From Methanobacteriota archaeon (GTDB lineage: Archaea > Thermoplasmatota > Poseidoniia > Poseidoniales > Poseidoniaceae): a DNA stretch of 8,497 nt. Shown piece by piece: positions 5,882-8,497 of the stretch (within the stretch, counting starts at the first letter, position 1; each line of letters starts with the position of its first letter). The stretch is taken from positions 1-8,497 of the forward strand of contig JAAZUV010000052.1 in assembly GCA_018623995.1 (NCBI GenBank), written 5' to 3'. The notes below the pieces were generated by a model that was not told where the DNA came from, did not search any database, and saw only the letters and a list, made by a program, of their open reading frames with translations. Both the position numbers and the translations under genes were made by a program.

Positions 5882-6865
5882 GTGCAAGCAATTTCCGAAG
5901 CACAGCTTCTGCGCCTTGAAGACCTTCGTGAAAAGGTCAACATAGCATTGGATGCGTTGATTCAACGTGAACTGCAAAAGGGCGCAGGAGAGGTTGCACA
6001 ACTCTCTGGTGAAATCTTACTAAGCGGTGGCAAAAGACTACGGCCGCTGCTTGGTATCTTTTGCTATGAGGTGGCTGGTGGAAGCGATATTGACGAAATC
6101 ATGGATCTTGCCATGGCCTTTGAGCTAATTCATACAGCCACGCTCATCCACGACGACATCAACGATGCTGCCAAGTTGCGTCGAGGCGTAACAACCCTTC
6201 ACGAGCGAATCGGTCAGCCGAAAGCGATCATTGCAGGCGATTGGCTCTTCGTACAGGGATATGGCCTCAGTGGACGATACACGAAGGAGTGTATTGACTT
6301 AATTCGAGAAGCATGTGCAAACATAGCAGTCTCTGAATTCAAGCAACTTGACCACGTTCTTGACCTCTCCACTTCACCTGAAGATTATCTTCAAATCGTT
6401 CGTGGGAAAACAGCGGGCCCATTTGCTGCCGTCTGTGAGAGCGCTGCAATCATTGCGGGTGCAAGCAAAGAACAATCACAAGCACTGGGACGGTTTGGAA
6501 TGGAGCTTGGCATTGCCTTCCAACTCATGGACGACTTGCTTGATCTGCGGGGCGATGAGCGCATGGGCAAGCCACGAGGAAAAGACGTGATCGAAGGAAA
6601 AATGACGCTTCCACTCATTCACGCTCTCACCTTGCTTCATGGAGATCGACGACGTCAACTTGCTGAAATCCTCAACAACTTCAACGATGGAATGTGGGAC
6701 GAACTCATGGGCCTCCTCGAGACGTCAGACTCCATCACGTATGCAGAATCCTTGATGCTCACCCACCTTGAACGAGCCGTTCACGAGCTTGACCAATTTC
6801 CATCATCAATGGCAAAATCGCTCCTCATGCAAGTGGCTGAAAACGTTCACCAACGACATGCTTGA
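5882..6865 (+). CDS. Trans polyprenyl diphosphate synthase (GGPP or longer-chain)
   Basis: This 327-residue cytosolic enzyme condenses isopentenyl diphosphate with allylic diphosphates to build the isoprenoid chains of archaeal lipids or longer carriers. All family signatures are present: GGKRLRP (49-55); first Asp-rich motif DDIND (91-95) followed by LRRG (99-102); KQLDHVLD (154-161); GKTA (175-178); second Asp-rich motif DDLLD (217-221); and GKDVIEGKMTLP (233-244). The residues five and four before the first motif are Ala86 and Thr87, not the aromatic residue that limits products to C20 or shorter in archaeal GGPP synthases. The context HTATLIHDD is like octaprenyl synthases, so the product may be longer than C20. 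The start is uncertain: GTG at 5882 is the first in-frame start and has no ribosome site, so a leaderless transcript is possible. The reductase gene follows within ten bases. Confidence 0.93.
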   Translation: MQAISEAQLLRLEDLREKVNIALDALIQRELQKGAGEVAQLSGEILLSGGKRLRPLLGIFCYEVAGGSDIDEIMDLAMAFELIHTATLIHDDINDAAKLRRGVTTLHERIGQPKAIIAGDWLFVQGYGLSGRYTKECIDLIREACANIAVSEFKQLDHVLDLSTSPEDYLQIVRGKTAGPFAAVCESAAIIAGASKEQSQALGRFGMELGIAFQLMDDLLDLRGDERMGKPRGKDVIEGKMTLPLIHALTLLHGDRRRQLAEILNNFNDGMWDELMGLLETSDSITYAESLMLTHLERAVHELDQFPSSMAKSLLMQVAENVHQRHA

Positions 6866-6870
6866 GGTGA
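6865..6870 (+). promoter_or_regulatory. Ribosome binding site that decides the reductase start
   Basis: AGGTGA overlaps the stop of the synthase gene. Two adjacent ATGs follow, at 6872 and 6875. Only the second has the four-base spacing seen at the genes starting at 3953, 4125 and 5800, so 6875 is preferred. Confidence 0.7.
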
Positions 6871-6874
6871 AATG

Positions 6875-8011
6875 ATGAATGTTGAGCATCGTGAAGTCAT
6901 CGTTGTTGGTGCAGGCCCTGCAGGCACATCATGCGCCCAACGCTTGGCTGAAGAGAACATCGATGTTCTCATCCTTGAACGTCGAGCAATCGTGGGCAAT
7001 CCGGCACAATGTGGCGAATGCATTCCTAATTGGGGAGAAGTGGTTGGTACGTTCCACGGAATCGATGATCACGAGTGGCTGAAGCAATCATTTGAGTTTC
7101 CGGACCGGATTCAGCTTCATCGACTTGACCATATGCGCGTGTTCCTGCCCAGTGGAAAATCATACAATTTCGATCTGGATGCGTTTGCTGGCCATCGATT
7201 GCAATTCGATGGATACCTTGCTGAAAAAGCGGTTGAAGCCGGCGCAGAAATTCGAATGTCCGAACCGGTTACCAACGTAAAACGTCGTACAAAGACGGAT
7301 TCGCTCCTTATCGTCACTGAGAAAGGACGCTATACATGCGATCTTTTGATTGATGCGAGTGGTTCTCTCGCACATGTTGCACGATGTTTGCATGGAAAAG
7401 ACAAGAATTACCGGCCTGCAGATCAGGTACCAACAGCTTACGCTCAAGTTCGTGGTAATGTTCCTGAAACGTTCGATGTTTTCCTTGGAAGTGTAGCGCC
7501 AAAAGGATATGCGTGGATTATTCCAAAAGGCCCGGATACCGCAAACGTTGGCCTCGGAGTTCGAGCGGGTGCACTCAAGGGGTCAGTCAAAGAACATCTT
7601 CAACAATTCTGTGAAGACCTTGGGTTCGAAATCCTCTCCATTGGGGGCGGATGGATTCCAATGGGTGGACCCATCAAAACGATGGTCGACAAGAATGTCA
7701 TTGCAGTAGGTGATGCTGCTGGATTGGTGATGCCATCCAATGGAGGGGGCATCTCTCAAGCGATGATTTCGGGGTGTTTTGCAGCAGAGGCTTACATTGA
7801 TTTCAAGCGGGATGGAACGCCGTTAACGGCTTACCAAGATCGGATTGACTCCTGCTTTGGACGTGCCTTGAAAAATTCTCTCCGTTCAAAAAACATGGGC
7901 TATCTTATGTTCCAAAACGATCTCATCACGGAGGTCTTGTTGAGAATACTCGGCCCAATCGGTGGCATCAAGCGGGCGATGGAGTGCGACAAACCTTTGT
8001 GGGTTCTGTAA
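6875..8011 (+). CDS. Geranylgeranyl reductase family FAD-dependent oxidoreductase
   Basis: A 378-residue flavoprotein (379 if ATG 6872 is used). Members of this family saturate the double bonds of geranylgeranyl chains in archaeal membrane lipids, or of related prenyl chains. Visible features: N-terminal FAD-binding VVGAGPAG (10-17) with the ribose-binding Glu35 in LILER; the family cysteine motif QCGE (45-48); a substrate-domain YAWIIPKG (212-219); and the second FAD motif VGDAAGLVMPSNGGG (278-292). Length and motifs are complete. There is no membrane helix, so it is probably a peripheral membrane enzyme. It is almost certainly translated from the same message as the upstream polyprenyl synthase, since the ribosome site overlaps that gene's stop, which couples chain synthesis and reduction. 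The exact substrate (archaeol-type lipid, menaquinone side chain or polyprenol) cannot be read from sequence. Confidence 0.92.
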   Translation: MNVEHREVIVVGAGPAGTSCAQRLAEENIDVLILERRAIVGNPAQCGECIPNWGEVVGTFHGIDDHEWLKQSFEFPDRIQLHRLDHMRVFLPSGKSYNFDLDAFAGHRLQFDGYLAEKAVEAGAEIRMSEPVTNVKRRTKTDSLLIVTEKGRYTCDLLIDASGSLAHVARCLHGKDKNYRPADQVPTAYAQVRGNVPETFDVFLGSVAPKGYAWIIPKGPDTANVGLGVRAGALKGSVKEHLQQFCEDLGFEILSIGGGWIPMGGPIKTMVDKNVIAVGDAAGLVMPSNGGGISQAMISGCFAAEAYIDFKRDGTPLTAYQDRIDSCFGRALKNSLRSKNMGYLMFQNDLITEVLLRILGPIGGIKRAMECDKPLWVL

Positions 8012-8020
8012 TATTGTATT
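8009..8020 (+). promoter_or_regulatory. AT-rich stretch after the reductase, candidate TATA box for the pilin
   Basis: TAATATTGTATT begins at the reductase stop codon and is the only AT-rich TATA-like tract before the pilin. A start site about 25 bases on would fall near 8040, giving a leader of about 15-30 bases. Its T-rich end could equally serve as a weak terminator for the reductase transcript. Confidence 0.3.
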
Positions 8021-8056
8021 GTTGTCGAAATTCATCGGTGTGTTCAAGTCTTATCG

Positions 8057-8497
8057 ATGCCAGCGCAAGGCATGGCGAAGATGCAACACGATGATGAGGC
8101 CGTAAGCCCCGTCATTGCAACGGTTCTTCTTCTTGCCATCACAGTTATGCTTTCTGGAATGGTCTTCGTTCTCATGCAAGGTGCATTGAGTACTGCAGAA
8201 AAAGCACCACCTCAGATGACCGTGAGCGTCCGTGCTCTTGACAATGGCTACCATGTTGTCAGGATTACAACGCTTGACCAAACCCTTGATCCCGCTCGTG
8301 TCTCATTCCAACTGAACGAACAAGGAAGTGACCTCAATTCCTCTCTTTCTGGATTTGTGAATGATGCTGAAGTCTACTCAGTGATTGGATCCAACATATC
8401 ATTCCATGATCGGGATGCGAGTTACTCCATTTCAGCTGGTGATTATTTCGTCATTCATTCTGAGGAGATAGGTGCTGATGAGGGCGTTTGGACCTTC
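8057..8497 (+). CDS. Archaeal type IV pilin-like protein (3' end outside window)
   Basis: An open frame of 147 codons running off the right edge. Near its start, DDEAVSPVIATVLLLAITV is followed by more hydrophobic residues, then a polar secreted domain. This is the archaeal pilin N-terminal signature: a short charged leader, then a hydrophobic helix used for export and fibre packing. By analogy with haloarchaeal pilins (DDDR before AVSPV), the prepilin peptidase should cut between Glu and Ala. The region after the helix is beta-strand-like with no cysteines in the visible part, and it ends inside the domain. Starts at 8057, 8072 and 8081 are all in frame and none has a ribosome site in the usual register. 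The first gives a leader of 14 residues, the second 9. It is in the same frame as the reductase, separated by its TAA. It could be a subunit for the machinery at the left end. Confidence 0.85.
   Translation, partial: MPAQGMAKMQHDDEAVSPVIATVLLLAITVMLSGMVFVLMQGALSTAEKAPPQMTVSVRALDNGYHVVRITTLDQTLDPARVSFQLNEQGSDLNSSLSGFVNDAEVYSVIGSNISFHDRDASYSISAGDYFVIHSEEIGADEGVWTF

Noticed and set aside
8051..8281. A minus-strand frame opposite the pilin
   Set aside because: The plus-strand pilin signature is unmistakable here, and the antisense product is a His/Cys/Arg-rich shadow without a start signal.
1..8497. Mobile element, CRISPR array, tRNA or rRNA
   Set aside because: No transposase or integrase motifs, spaced direct repeats, cloverleaf-like segments or conserved rRNA stretches were seen on either strand by eye.

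Overview
The window looks like a chromosomal segment of a planktonic archaeon. The best fit is Thermoplasmatota of the Marine Group II type (Poseidoniales), but this rests on gene content and style, not on a marker gene. Four things support it: an archaeal type IV pilus module (paired GspF/TadC-like membrane proteins plus a VirB11/TadA-like ATPase); a pilin start with the archaeal AVSPVIATVLLLAIT signature; an isoprenoid-lipid pair (polyprenyl diphosphate synthase and geranylgeranyl reductase family flavoprotein); and Shine-Dalgarno sequences AGGTGA that complement the archaeal 16S tail. Genes are densely packed, base composition looks even by eye, and I see no mobile elements, RNA genes or CRISPR repeats.

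Layout. 1-2208 (+): the 3' end of a membrane protein gene, a complete TadC/GspF-like gene and a pilus ATPase gene, spaced as one operon. 2202-3953 (-): a 583-residue protein with three SAP-like motifs at its N-terminus, converging on the ATPase gene with a 7-bp overlap. 3954-4124: a divergent intergenic region. 4125-4742 (+): a 205-residue helical protein of unknown function. 4721-5800 (-): a 359-residue protein that keeps the layout of hydroxymethylbilane synthase (HemC) but lacks its recognisable catalytic and cofactor residues; it overlaps the previous gene tail to tail by 22 bp. 5801-5881: a short divergent region with two adjacent inverted repeats. 5882-8011 (+): polyprenyl diphosphate synthase and geranylgeranyl reductase family gene, an evident operon. 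8057-8497 (+): the 5' part of a pilin gene, cut by the window end.

How the genes fit together. The first three genes would power and anchor assembly of a type IV pilus-like fibre, and the pilin at the far right could be one of its subunits. The synthase/reductase pair makes and saturates isoprenoid chains for membrane lipids or quinone/dolichol-type carriers. The SAP protein and the helical protein are divergently transcribed and may share control; their roles are unknown. The most intriguing item is the HemC-like protein, probably a repurposed non-catalytic relative, transcribed divergently from the isoprenoid operon across a palindromic site.
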